Source of the DNA: UBA6115 sp040776985
GTDB taxonomy: Bacteria > Bacillota > Clostridia > Christensenellales > Aristaeellaceae
DNA length: 64,000 nucleotides
NCBI GenBank assembly: GCA_040776985.1
Contig: JAXGZL010000002.1
Coordinates: 930,001-994,000, forward strand
Direction: 5' to 3'
The notes beneath the pieces were generated by a model, which saw only the letters and a list, made by a program, of their open reading frames with translations, ran no database searches and had not been told where the DNA came from. Of this stretch, positions 16,756 through 24,927 are shown one piece after another. Made by a program: the position numbers and the translations under genes. Position 1 is the stretch's first letter. Each line of letters opens with the position of its first letter.

Positions 16756-17613
16756 ATGATGACGGCTGATCTGAGACAGCTGGAAATTTTCGCCACACAG
16801 ATCCGCATCGGCAGCCTGGAAGCCATCAAGGCCCGGGGCTTTGGCCATGTGGGGGGCAGTCTGAGCATCGCGGACACCCTGGCGGTGCTCTACGGCGGCG
16901 TGATGCGCTATGACCCCAAAAACCCCCAGTGGCCGGAACGGGACAAAATGGTCTGCTCCAAGGGCCATGCGGGCCCTGCCGTCTACGCGGCGCTGGGGCT
17001 GAAGGGATTCTTCCCCTATGAGGACATCAAAACCCTCAACCAGCCCGGCACCAACTTCCCCAGTCACTGCGACCGCAAAAAGACCCCCGGGGTGGACATG
17101 ACCACCGGCTCCCTGGGTCAGGGCACCAGCCTGGCGGCCGGCATGGCGCTGGGCGACAGGCTGAAGGGCCGGGACAGCAGGATGTACCTGATTGTGGGGG
17201 ACGGCGAGCTGAACGAAGGCCAGCCCTGGGAGTCCTTCATGTTTATGGCGGCCCAGAAAATGGATCACCTGACGGTGTTCATTGACTGGAACAAGAAGCA
17301 GCTGGACGGCTTCGTGGATGACATCTCTCATCCCCAGGACTTCAAGCAGAAGTTTGAGGCCTTTGGCTTCCACACCCAGCAGGTGAACGGTAACTCGGTC
17401 AAAGAAGTCTATGAGGCCATCAAGGCCACTGAAAAGGTGAAGGGCAAGCCCCACGCCATCGTGCTGGACACCATCAAGGGCTCTGGCGTGAAGGAGGTGG
17501 AGGACACCTTCAGCAACCACTCTATGACCGTGGGGCCAGAGGTGTTTGACCGCTGGATCAACGTGCTGAAGGAAAAGCTCCGGGCTTTGGAAGGGGAGGT
17601 TGTACATGCCTAA
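16756..17613 (+). CDS. Transketolase, N-terminal (ThDP-binding) subunit
   Basis: 285 residues covering only the first domain of transketolase. Motifs: RGFGHVGGSLSIADTLAVLYGG, KMVCSKGHAGPAVYAAL, TTGSLGQGTSLAAGMALG and the ThDP/Mg motif VGDGELNEGQPWES. An AAGGAGGA site precedes tandem ATGs at 16756 and 16759. The next gene encodes the other half, with overlapping reading frames, so the enzyme is an alpha-beta pair. Split transketolases occur in dedicated sugar pathways as well as in central metabolism. Confidence 0.93.
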   Translation: MMTADLRQLEIFATQIRIGSLEAIKARGFGHVGGSLSIADTLAVLYGGVMRYDPKNPQWPERDKMVCSKGHAGPAVYAALGLKGFFPYEDIKTLNQPGTNFPSHCDRKKTPGVDMTTGSLGQGTSLAAGMALGDRLKGRDSRMYLIVGDGELNEGQPWESFMFMAAQKMDHLTVFIDWNKKQLDGFVDDISHPQDFKQKFEAFGFHTQQVNGNSVKEVYEAIKATEKVKGKPHAIVLDTIKGSGVKEVEDTFSNHSMTVGPEVFDRWINVLKEKLRALEGEVVHA

Positions 17614-18571
17614 GATTGTTTACACCGGCGCCAATGATCCGCGCACCTTCAAAGAGGTGATCGGCGGCACCATCACCAGCCTGCTGGACACAGATCCGGA
17701 CGTGATCTATGTGGACGCGGACCTGATGAGCACCATCGGCACTTACAAATACCACCAGGAGCATCCGGACCGCGCCATCAACATGGGCGTGTCCGAGGCC
17801 AACATGATGGGCGTGGCCGGCGGCCTGGCCGCGGCCGGGTTCAAGCCCATCGCCCACACCTTCGGGCCCTTTGCCTCCAGGCGCTGCTATGACCAGGTCT
17901 TCCTGGCCGCGGGCTATGCCGGCAATGACATCACTGTGGTGGGCACCGACCCGGGCGTCTGCGCTGCCTTCAATGGCGGCACCCACATGCCCTTTGAGGA
18001 CGTGGCCCTCTACCGCGCCATTCCCAGCGCCACCATCTTTGACATCACCGACACCGTGATGTTTGAGAACATCCTGCGCCAGGCGGTGAATCTTCCGGGC
18101 GTCAAATACCTGCGGGTGGGCCGGAAAACCGCCGCCAAGGTATATGAAGAAGGCAGCCAGTTCAAGGTGGGCCAGGCAATCACCTTGCGTGAGGGCAAGG
18201 ACCTGACCATCGTGGCCGCCGGCATCATGGTGCATGAGGCGCTGCAGGCCGCCCAAACCCTGGCGGAGGAGGGCATTCAGGCGGAGGTGATTGACATGTT
18301 CACCATCAAGCCCCTGGATGAAACGACCCTGCTGGCCAGCGCCAAAAAGACCGGCGCCGTGTTGGTGACCGAGAACCACAACAAAATCGGCGGGCTCTAC
18401 GCCGCTGTTTGCGAAGTCCTGTCCAGGGAGCTTCCCACCCCCAGCGACTGCGTCGCCGTCAACGACGAATACGGCGAGGTGGGCCCTCAGGACTATCTGC
18501 AAAAGCGCTTTGGCCTGACGGCTGAGAACATCGTCGCCACCGCGAAAAAACTGCTGAAAAAGAAAAAGTAA
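17606..18571 (+). CDS. Transketolase, C-terminal (pyrimidine-binding and TKC) subunit
   Basis: 321 residues with the pyrimidine-binding domain (NMGVSEANMMGVAGGLAAAGF contains the conserved Glu) and the C-terminal domain (AEVIDMFTIKPLDETTL, LVTENHNKIGGL). ATG 17606 follows GGGGAGG by 6 bases and overlaps the end of the N-subunit gene; an upstream TTG at 17600 is less well placed. Last gene of the operon, ended by a hairpin terminator. Confidence 0.93.
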   Translation: MPKIVYTGANDPRTFKEVIGGTITSLLDTDPDVIYVDADLMSTIGTYKYHQEHPDRAINMGVSEANMMGVAGGLAAAGFKPIAHTFGPFASRRCYDQVFLAAGYAGNDITVVGTDPGVCAAFNGGTHMPFEDVALYRAIPSATIFDITDTVMFENILRQAVNLPGVKYLRVGRKTAAKVYEEGSQFKVGQAITLREGKDLTIVAAGIMVHEALQAAQTLAEEGIQAEVIDMFTIKPLDETTLLASAKKTGAVLVTENHNKIGGLYAAVCEVLSRELPTPSDCVAVNDEYGEVGPQDYLQKRFGLTAENIVATAKKLLKKKK

Positions 18572-18591
18572 GCGCTGTATTCACCCATCTT

Positions 18592-18615
18592 AAGAGGCTC
18601 AACCGGGCCTCTTTT
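18592..18615 (+). terminator. Rho-independent terminator of the iol/transketolase operon
   Basis: Stem AAGAGGC (18592-18598) with GCCTCTT (18607-18613), an 8-base loop, then a short T-run. Confidence 0.7.
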
Positions 18616-18635
18616 AATATTTTCTTAACACTTTA

Positions 18636-18664
18636 TTGACATTTGAGTAATAATATATCATGAT
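18636..18664 (+). promoter_or_regulatory. Promoter for the secreted protein at 18717
   Basis: Perfect TTGACA (18636-18641), 17-base AT-rich spacer, CATGAT (18659-18664, 4 of 6 consensus bases), about 50 bases before the gene. Confidence 0.5.
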
Positions 18665-18716
18665 AGGGGAGGAGGGAAAACCCTGCTCCCAGCCATAGCA
18701 AGTGGAGGAAACCATC

Positions 18717-20462
18717 ATGATAACAATAAAACGATTTTTGTTCACTGCGTGCCTTTTGACGCTGCTCCTGTTCTCCTTTTCCGTGGTCGCCCATGCGGAG
18801 GACATCCCCAAACTGCCTGCGCAGGCAGTGGTGGACAGCCCCATCAATGGCGCCGCCAACCTGTGCAACCTGCCGGATGACTACTTCACCCCCCAGGCGG
18901 TCTATTTCAACGGAACGCCGCTAAGCGTGGTGGAGATCGTCCCCACCCACGGGGATTACCCGGTGGAACTGCTCAAAGACAAGGATGAGCGCTGGGCAAA
19001 GGTGGTCATCGGAAAAACCGAAACCTATCCCGGCATTGAGGGCTTTATCCCCCTGGCTGCCCTCAACTTCAACCAAACCGATGTAAAGTCCCTGCTTCAG
19101 GCAAGCCTGGAAAGCGACAATGGCAGCACGCCCATGTATCTGGACAATGGCCTGTCAGATCAGCTGGTGGGCGAATTCCCCAACGGCAGCCCCGTCCAGG
19201 TGCTGGGCTGGCTGATGGACTGGGCCCATGTAAAGCATGATGACAAGACCGGCTTTGTCCGCCAGGAAACCCTGATCCTGGAGGAAGGCTCGGCGGAAAT
19301 TCTGTATGACGCCCTCCCCCACTACCTGGACGAGATTCAGCCTGGCCACCAGGCGCGGTACGAGGCCTACCGGGAGGAGCTGATGAAGCTCTACACCCAG
19401 CATGGCGACAGCAACGAATGGCCCCTTGAAATCAAGGCGAAAGCCAGTGAGCTGGCTGCCAGGCATGGTTATCGCTTTACCACGGACATCAACGTGATGC
19501 CGGAAGCCACTGACCTGAGCGGGGAAGACGTCCTTGCAAAAGCGAAAGCCGCAGCCAAGGAGCGCTATGGCCTGCCGGAGGACGTCTGGGTACGGGAAGC
19601 CCTCAGCTTCTCCTATCCCGAGGGAGACCCGGATGCCAAGGGCTGGAAGGTGAACCTGTGGGCAAAGGCCGGCATGGCCGATGTGGTCGTCTGGCTCAAC
19701 CGAAGCGGGGAGATCACCGAAAGCATGATCAACGACTTCAGCCGGGAGGAATCAGGAGAATCTGAAACCACCTACCAGGCCTCATCCCCGGTTGAAGAAT
19801 ACCTCTATGGCAAGGAAGCGCAGCCGGGCAGCGGGGACATCGCCTTGCAGCAGGCAGAAGACCTGGCCTGGCAGCAGTTTGAAATGCAAAATACCGGCTT
19901 TAAACGAGAAGAAGTCCGCTTTGAAAGCCGTTTCATGCAAAATGATGAGGGCGACAAGAAATGGTGGCTGGTGCGGATCTTCCCCCCATTCCCCGGCGAA
20001 TGGGATCTGTCATTTGATATAGCCCTTCTTGCCCCGGATGGCAGCATTGTGCACACCACTATCCCTGAGATTTTCGCGGAGACCCTGGACTGGGGCAAGC
20101 GCCAGGTGGCCTTTGAGCAGCTGATCAGGGAACGGGGCCCCTACAACACCTGGACACTGGAGCAAAAGGCCGAGTGGGACCCGGATTTCTACGGCTTTCC
20201 CAGCCAGGATGAAATCCCGCTGGACCGCGCCATCGCCATCGCCCGCGCCAGGCTGATCAAGGATTTCCAATTGACGGAGGCAGAGTTGGACAAGCTGCAG
20301 GAAGGCATCTTCTTTGAAATCTCTGAAGGCCGTTCCTGGCGCATCTCCTACATGAGCGCCGAAGGGGATGGGGAAACAGAGCACTGGGCCTTCTATTCCA
20401 TCTCCATTGATCCCAAAACCGGCAAAGTCACCAATGTCCTGGGCCCTTCCGGGGTGGAATAA
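18717..20462 (+). CDS. Secreted protein of unknown function with SH3-like and PepSY-like segments
   Basis: A 581-residue protein with a signal peptide (ITIKRFLFTACLLTLLLFS, cleavage near AHA-ED). An SH3-like module is suggested around residues 130-185 (GEFPNGSPVQVLGWLMDWAHVKHDDKTGFV). The C-terminal half has two or three segments resembling PepSY-type repeats, in which a helix is followed by a strand pair with GWKVNLW or KWWLVRIF. No catalytic motif, lipobox or anchor is visible. GTGGAGGAA lies 7 bases before ATG 18717; a GTG at 18702 is rejected because it would destroy the signal peptide start. Monocistronic by its flanking terminator and promoters. Function not known. Confidence 0.7.
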   Translation: MITIKRFLFTACLLTLLLFSFSVVAHAEDIPKLPAQAVVDSPINGAANLCNLPDDYFTPQAVYFNGTPLSVVEIVPTHGDYPVELLKDKDERWAKVVIGKTETYPGIEGFIPLAALNFNQTDVKSLLQASLESDNGSTPMYLDNGLSDQLVGEFPNGSPVQVLGWLMDWAHVKHDDKTGFVRQETLILEEGSAEILYDALPHYLDEIQPGHQARYEAYREELMKLYTQHGDSNEWPLEIKAKASELAARHGYRFTTDINVMPEATDLSGEDVLAKAKAAAKERYGLPEDVWVREALSFSYPEGDPDAKGWKVNLWAKAGMADVVVWLNRSGEITESMINDFSREESGESETTYQASSPVEEYLYGKEAQPGSGDIALQQAEDLAWQQFEMQNTGFKREEVRFESRFMQNDEGDKKWWLVRIFPPFPGEWDLSFDIALLAPDGSIVHTTIPEIFAETLDWGKRQVAFEQLIRERGPYNTWTLEQKAEWDPDFYGFPSQDEIPLDRAIAIARARLIKDFQLTEAELDKLQEGIFFEISEGRSWRISYMSAEGDGETEHWAFYSISIDPKTGKVTNVLGPSGVE

Positions 20463-20513
20463 GGCCAAATCCTTGCCCTGCCGGCGTTCTGGAACAGGAT
20501 ACCGGCTGTTCTC

Positions 20514-20542
20514 TTTACAATTCCTTCGCTTAGAGGTATTCT
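20514..20542 (+). promoter_or_regulatory. Promoter for the HlyD-like gene
   Basis: TTTACA (20514-20519) and TATTCT (20537-20542) with a 17-base spacer, 30 bases before the start codon. Confidence 0.5.
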
Positions 20543-20572
20543 GTCCGGGAGTATCCAACACCTGGAGGAAGC

Positions 20573-22075
20573 ATGTCCCAACAGCCCTGGCCAACCCCTG
20601 ACAACCAGCAGCCAGCCCAAGGCGGGCAGGAGGCTTCCTGGGGCTATGCCCAGAGGCCCGGACAAGCCCCGCAGGAGCAGGGCAGCCACCCCAGCCCCCC
20701 CGACCCGGACGGCTTCTTTACCCCTGCCTACCCCTCCCGGGGACAAAGGCCGGAGCCCCCGGCCGGCGCGCCCCTGGTGCCTCCCCCCTATCAGGGGCAG
20801 GTGTATCAGGGCCAGCCCCAGGCAGAGGTGCCTCCCCCCCCGGGTTTTGAGCCGCCGGACGACCGGATGATCTTCCAGGCGCCCCCCAGGCGCCGCAATG
20901 CCCTACTGTGGCTGTACATCGGCCTGGGGCTTCTGATCCTGGTGCTGGTGGTCACCACCTTAAGCCAGATGTTTGGCGGCCAGCAGCAGCGCACCGCCGT
21001 TGTCACCATTTCAGAACAAGGCGCCACCTATTCCGGCAACGCCCTGGTGATCCGCAATGAATCCGTTTTCCAGCAGGAGAACGTCTCCAGTGTCCGCTAC
21101 ACCGCGGAGGAGGGCGCCGCCGTCAACCGGGGGGACCCCATCTGCACCGTGTATACAGCGGGCTTCTCCCCCAAGGAACTGACGCTGCTGAAGACCTACC
21201 GCAGCCAGATCAAGGACTATCAGCGGGTGCTGCTTGGCTCCGCCAATGTGCCGGATACCCAGCTGCAGCGCTTTGAAACCACTGTTTCCGAGCGCGCCCA
21301 GGAAACCCAGGCCCTGGTACGGGGCGCCCAGGGCAACCTGCTCAATCAGGAGCTGCTGCTGAAGGAGGCCATCTCCCAGCGTCACACCTACCTGCGGCAA
21401 AAATATGTGGAAGACACCAAGCTGAGCCGCCTGTACGACAACGAGAACAACCAGCTCCAGCGCATTGAAACCTGGACCAAGCAGTTCGCCGCCTCTGACA
21501 ACGGCATCATCAGCTTCTACACCGACGGGCTGGAGGCGGCGCTGAGCCCGGCCAACATTGATGCCTACTCCCCCCAGGCGGTGCAGGATATGTTTGCCGG
21601 CAAGGTGCCGGAGGGCTTCAAGCGGCCCAAGAACACCATGGACATCTACCGCCTGGTGCGCCAGTACGACTGGGGCGCCCTGATGCTGGCGGACGACCTG
21701 TCCTGGACCCCGGTGGTGGGCGACGAGTACCAGATGCTGATTGAAAGCTTTGAAAGCACCATGGTGCCTGTGACGGTGGCCTCCATCACCAAGCTGGGCG
21801 GCAACCTTCTGGTGCGCCTGAAAGCGGACAGCCCCATCGAGCCCATTTTATACATCCGCTCCGCCAGGGTGCAGCTGTCAAAGTCCGTCATCACCTATTC
21901 CGTGCCCGCCTCAGCCCTCATCAACCAGGACGGCGTCATCGGCGTGGTGGTGCAGTACCTGGAAGGCCCCTACCTGGTGCCGGTGGAAGTGATCAGCCAG
22001 GATGCCACCCAGGCCCATGTGGTGCCGGTCAATGCCGGCCACCTGTATGAAGGCCTGACCGTGCGGCTGTTTTAA
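20573..22075 (+). CDS. HlyD-like membrane protein with proline-rich cytoplasmic tail
   Basis: A 500-residue protein. Residues 1-105 are a disordered Pro/Gln/Gly-rich tail. One membrane helix follows at about 110-132 (LLWLYIGLGLLILVLVV). Outside is an adaptor-like region: a biotinyl-lipoyl-like hairpin (ENVSSVRYTAEEGAAVNRGDPICTVYT), a helical section (about 200-300) and a closing barrel resembling HlyD/RND adaptors (LIESFESTMVPVTVASITKLGGNLLVRLKAD). No transporter partner is next to it; instead sepF and divIVA follow. Related proteins sit upstream of sepF in other Clostridia, so a role at the division site or envelope is plausible but unproven. Confidence 0.75.
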   Translation: MSQQPWPTPDNQQPAQGGQEASWGYAQRPGQAPQEQGSHPSPPDPDGFFTPAYPSRGQRPEPPAGAPLVPPPYQGQVYQGQPQAEVPPPPGFEPPDDRMIFQAPPRRRNALLWLYIGLGLLILVLVVTTLSQMFGGQQQRTAVVTISEQGATYSGNALVIRNESVFQQENVSSVRYTAEEGAAVNRGDPICTVYTAGFSPKELTLLKTYRSQIKDYQRVLLGSANVPDTQLQRFETTVSERAQETQALVRGAQGNLLNQELLLKEAISQRHTYLRQKYVEDTKLSRLYDNENNQLQRIETWTKQFAASDNGIISFYTDGLEAALSPANIDAYSPQAVQDMFAGKVPEGFKRPKNTMDIYRLVRQYDWGALMLADDLSWTPVVGDEYQMLIESFESTMVPVTVASITKLGGNLLVRLKADSPIEPILYIRSARVQLSKSVITYSVPASALINQDGVIGVVVQYLEGPYLVPVEVISQDATQAHVVPVNAGHLYEGLTVRLF

Positions 22076-22106
22076 CCCCGGATCGCCTAAAAAGCCCAGT
22101 CCATGC

Positions 22107-22135
22107 TTGCACAGCAGGTTTCATTTCGCTATAAT
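22107..22135 (+). promoter_or_regulatory. Promoter of sepF-divIVA
   Basis: TTGCAC (22107-22112), 17-base spacer, perfect TATAAT (22130-22135), 64 bases before the sepF start. Confidence 0.75.
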
Positions 22136-22199
22136 AGTTGAAACATGAACCGCTCTGCGGCTGAATGTCGCCTTGTATAAGGCCCGAGGAGGATATCGG

Positions 22200-23264
22200 A
22201 TGGATTTTCGCAGCGTGTTGGACCGCGCCGGTGACAAGCTAAGGTCTGTTTTCAGCAGGGACAACAGCTTCTTTTATGGCACTGCCGAGCAGGAGGAACG
22301 CGCCTCCGCCGCTGGCTACGATCAGGCGCCCCAGCAGGGCACCTATCCCAATGCCTATCAGGCCCAGCCCGGCTACCACGCCCCCTATCAGGAGCAGCAG
22401 CCTGCCCCCTATCCCCAGGGCAACCAGCAGGCCTACCAGCAGCCCAACCCTTACGGCTATCCGCCCCAGGGCTATGCGCCCCAGCCGCAGTACCAGCAGC
22501 CGGCGCAGGATCCTTACGCCCCCTATCAGCAGCCAGCCCCCCAGCCGGTTCAACAGCCTTCGCCCGCGCGGGGCTATACCTCTCCCCAGCAGGCCCAGCT
22601 GCAACAGCAGCAGGCTGAGAACACCGGGCGCAACCGCCGGGCTGCCCAGCATCAGCAGATGAACGAGCCGCAGCCGGAGAGCAATGTGGTGCCCTTTCCC
22701 GGGGCGCCCGCACCCGAGATGGCTGAGGCCAGGCAGATGGACGCCTATGTGGTGAACGTCACCAACATCAACGGCTGCCGTCAGGCCATGACCTGCCTGC
22801 GCAAGGGGCAGTGCACCCTGGTGGTGATGGACCAGCTGGTGGACAAGGCGGAGGTGCGCCGCTATGTGGACATGTTAAACGGCGCCTGCTTTGCCCTGGG
22901 CGGCACCATGACCCGGCTGTCGCTGAAGGTGGGCTTCTACATCCTGGCTCCCAGCGGCATGATGGTCTATACCGACCCGGTCACCGCCAGCGCCAACGCG
23001 CAGCCCAGACCGCAGTCTGCTCCCGCCGGCTTTGGCGCGGCTCAGCCCTATCCTTATCAGCAGCAGCCGCAGCCGGGCTTCCAGCCCCAGGCGCAGCCTG
23101 CCTATGCTGCCCAGGCCCAGCCCCAGTACGCGCCGCCCCAGGGCAATTATTACCAGAATCAGCAAACCGCGGGCTATGCGGCGCCGGGCTATAACCAGCA
23201 GGGCTATGCGCCGCCCCAGGGTCATTACGATGCGGGTTATGAAGAAAACCGCTACGCACAATAA
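22200..23264 (+). CDS. sepF: Cell division protein SepF with long low-complexity arms
   Basis: A 354-residue protein, more than twice the usual SepF length (about 150). The first 20 residues form the amphipathic membrane anchor (MDFRSVLDRAGDKLRSVFSR). Residues about 30-165 are a Gln/Pro/Tyr/Ala-rich linker. The SepF core (FtsZ-binding, DUF552) lies at about 180-262 (VVNVTNINGCRQAMTCLRKG, TLVVMDQLVDKAEVRRYVDML). A second Gln/Pro/Tyr/Gly-rich tail covers 263-354. SepF tethers FtsZ to the membrane. ATG 22200 follows GAGGAGG. The two disordered arms are the oddity. divIVA follows 26 bp later, but the usual yggS, yggT and ylmH genes are missing here. Confidence 0.93.
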   Translation: MDFRSVLDRAGDKLRSVFSRDNSFFYGTAEQEERASAAGYDQAPQQGTYPNAYQAQPGYHAPYQEQQPAPYPQGNQQAYQQPNPYGYPPQGYAPQPQYQQPAQDPYAPYQQPAPQPVQQPSPARGYTSPQQAQLQQQQAENTGRNRRAAQHQQMNEPQPESNVVPFPGAPAPEMAEARQMDAYVVNVTNINGCRQAMTCLRKGQCTLVVMDQLVDKAEVRRYVDMLNGACFALGGTMTRLSLKVGFYILAPSGMMVYTDPVTASANAQPRPQSAPAGFGAAQPYPYQQQPQPGFQPQAQPAYAAQAQPQYAPPQGNYYQNQQTAGYAAPGYNQQGYAPPQGHYDAGYEENRYAQ

Positions 23265-23290
23265 CTTGATCTGTTGAAGGGAGAAAAACC

Positions 23291-23806
23291 ATGGCTATCA
23301 CCGTGACGATGATCGAAGAAAAAGAATTCAAGACCAAGGTTCGCGGCTATGACCCGCTGGAGGTGGACGAGTTTCTGGATGCCATCTGCGATGAGATGGA
23401 AAGCATGGGCCAGACCATCCAGCAGCTGAAGGATCAGCTGAAGCAGGCGCAGCAGTCTCCCACGCCCTTCATGCCGGCGGCTGTGCCCCCGGTGGCGCCC
23501 CTGTCCCCCGTCGCGCCCAAGGAGCCCTCCCTGCCCAGCGACCTGGAAGCCGCAAAAAAACTGCTGGAGAAAACCCAGAAGATCTGCGATGAAACCATGG
23601 CAGATGCCAAAAAGCGCGCGGAAGATCTGGTAAAAGAGGTGGAGGAAAGCCTGCCGGATCCGGAGGTGGAGGATCTGGAAGCCAAGAAGGAAGCTTTGCG
23701 GCTTGAAATCGAGGCCCTGAAGGAAGAGGCCCAGAAGTTCAAGCGCCGCTTCCAGTCCATGCTGAAAGACCAGCACGACATCCTGGAGTCTGAACTGGCG
23801 GAATAA
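23291..23806 (+). CDS. divIVA: DivIVA-family protein
   Basis: A 171-residue DivIVA. The N-terminal membrane-curvature domain is classic (TMIEEKEFKTKVRGYDPLEVDEFLD), followed by a short coiled coil (residues about 30-58), a proline-rich linker (about 58-85) and a second coiled coil (about 90-170, rich in Glu/Lys). It is a scaffold at poles and septa. It is co-transcribed with sepF and ended by a strong terminator. Confidence 0.93.
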   Translation: MAITVTMIEEKEFKTKVRGYDPLEVDEFLDAICDEMESMGQTIQQLKDQLKQAQQSPTPFMPAAVPPVAPLSPVAPKEPSLPSDLEAAKKLLEKTQKICDETMADAKKRAEDLVKEVEESLPDPEVEDLEAKKEALRLEIEALKEEAQKFKRRFQSMLKDQHDILESELAE

Positions 23807-23828
23807 GCTTCGTTCATCAGAACATCAT

Positions 23829-23852
23829 AAAAGGGCTGAGCGCCCTTTTTTT
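23829..23852 (+). terminator. Rho-independent terminator after divIVA
   Basis: Stem AAAAGGGC/GCCCTTTT with loop TGAGC, followed by a run of T up to 23852. Confidence 0.85.
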
Positions 23853-23906
23853 GTGCCTGTCATTTCGCATTTTGTGGTATCATCATGATAATGTAAGGAG
23901 ACCGTC

Positions 23907-24386
23907 ATGAGAAACCGCTTGAAATCATCGCTCCTCTTGGCCCTGTTGCTGCTGTCCCTGGCAACAAGCGGCTTTGCCCTGGAGCATCCCCCCATGCCCC
24001 CGCCGGAAAAGCTGGTCAAGGCCCTGTGCGTCAGGGTGGTGGACGGGGACACCGCCTGGTTTGAGTTTGAGCTGGCGGGTGTCCTGACCGCCAACAGCGT
24101 GCGTTTCCTCCATGTGGACACCCCGGAGACGGTGCACCCCAATCAGCCGGTGCAGTTCTATGGGCCTGAGGCCTCAGCCTTCACCACAGAAGCGCTGCTG
24201 GATCAGGAGGTGTTTCTGGAGTTTGACAAACGGATGACCGACCGCTTCGGCAGGTTCCTTGCCTTTGTCTGGCTGCCGGACGGCACCCTGTTCAACCTGC
24301 GCCTGGTGGAGCTGGGCTATGCGGAGGCCCTGGTTATCCGCCCCAACCGCAAATACGAGGAGCTGTTCTGGCAGGCGCACAGGTAA
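23907..24386 (+). CDS. Secreted thermonuclease-like (SNase) protein
   Basis: A 159-residue protein with a signal peptide (LKSSLLLALLLLSLATSGFA) and a staphylococcal-nuclease fold. Key residues are seen: VVDGDTAWFEF (Ca-binding Asp), RFLHVDTPET (catalytic Arg and Asp), and DRFGRFLAFVWLPDG with the second Arg. It would cut DNA or RNA outside the cell. AAGGAG is 6 bases before the ATG. Its stop lies in an inverted repeat shared with the convergent gene. Confidence 0.88.
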   Translation: MRNRLKSSLLLALLLLSLATSGFALEHPPMPPPEKLVKALCVRVVDGDTAWFEFELAGVLTANSVRFLHVDTPETVHPNQPVQFYGPEASAFTTEALLDQEVFLEFDKRMTDRFGRFLAFVWLPDGTLFNLRLVELGYAEALVIRPNRKYEELFWQAHR

Positions 24387-24438
24387 GCGCATGACAGGAA
24401 AGCGGGGCTCTGGCAAAAGCAGGACTGATTCATGCGCT
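24386..24438. repeat. 9-bp inverted repeat joining two convergent gene ends
   Basis: AGCGCATGA (24386-24394) and TCATGCGCT (24430-24438) are perfect inverted copies with a 35-base loop. The left arm begins at the last base of the nuclease stop and the right arm contains the stop of the opposite gene. No T-run follows, so termination is uncertain. Confidence 0.35.
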
Positions 24439-24927
24439 ATTCCTCTCTGTTTTGTGCCTTGCCGCTAAGTAAATGAACAGGCCAATGATCAAGCCGCCCA
24501 TTGCCCCGGTCAATGCCGACTTGTACAGTGTGTATCCAGTCAATGTAAAGCGTTCCAGGGAAAACAGCAAGAATATCAGCGCGGTGCCAAACCAGAATAT
24601 CAGGCCAATCCCAATCCCTGCCATCAGACCAGCCAGCAGCGGGCGTTTCACGCCAAAATTCCAGCTTTTCCCCTCAGACAACACTCCTGTCAGTTGTTCC
24701 TTTTTCATCCCTGCGATGGCGGACCATGCGTTCAAAGAGCCAAGAACCATGCCCGTGATCAGCAGATCAATCAACAGATCCCTCAGGGTAACTGTTCTTT
24801 CCAACTGCATGTAATCCTTGCCAGTGTTGCCAAAGTATGCCAGCAGCCCATTGATCAGCGCATTGATGATGATGGATGCCACCACCTGGGTTCTCAAGTG
24901 CTTCTTATATCGCGCATGATCATTCAT
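24430..24927 (-). CDS. Small membrane protein of unknown function
   Basis: 165 residues with about four hydrophobic segments: VVASIIINALINGLLAYF, LRDLLIDLLITGMVLGSL, LLAGLMAGIGIGLIFWFGTALIFLLF and GAMGGLIIGLFIYLAA. The start overlaps the end of the fucosidase gene by 8 bases, so it is translated from the same messenger. No family is recognised. It could be a transporter-like or accessory protein for the fucosidase locus, but nothing in the sequence proves this. Confidence 0.65.
   Translation of the reverse strand: MNDHARYKKHLRTQVVASIIINALINGLLAYFGNTGKDYMQLERTVTLRDLLIDLLITGMVLGSLNAWSAIAGMKKEQLTGVLSEGKSWNFGVKRPLLAGLMAGIGIGLIFWFGTALIFLLFSLERFTLTGYTLYKSALTGAMGGLIIGLFIYLAARHKTERNSA

Noticed and set aside
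20368..20601. Small open frame between the secreted protein and the HlyD-like gene
   Set aside because: It overlaps the 3' end of a real gene in another frame and lacks a ribosome site.
22300..23230. Repetitive DNA that might suggest a tandem-repeat array or CRISPR
   Set aside because: The repeats are irregular CAG/CCC/TAT codon runs inside sepF encoding Gln/Pro/Tyr; no constant repeat-spacer pattern.
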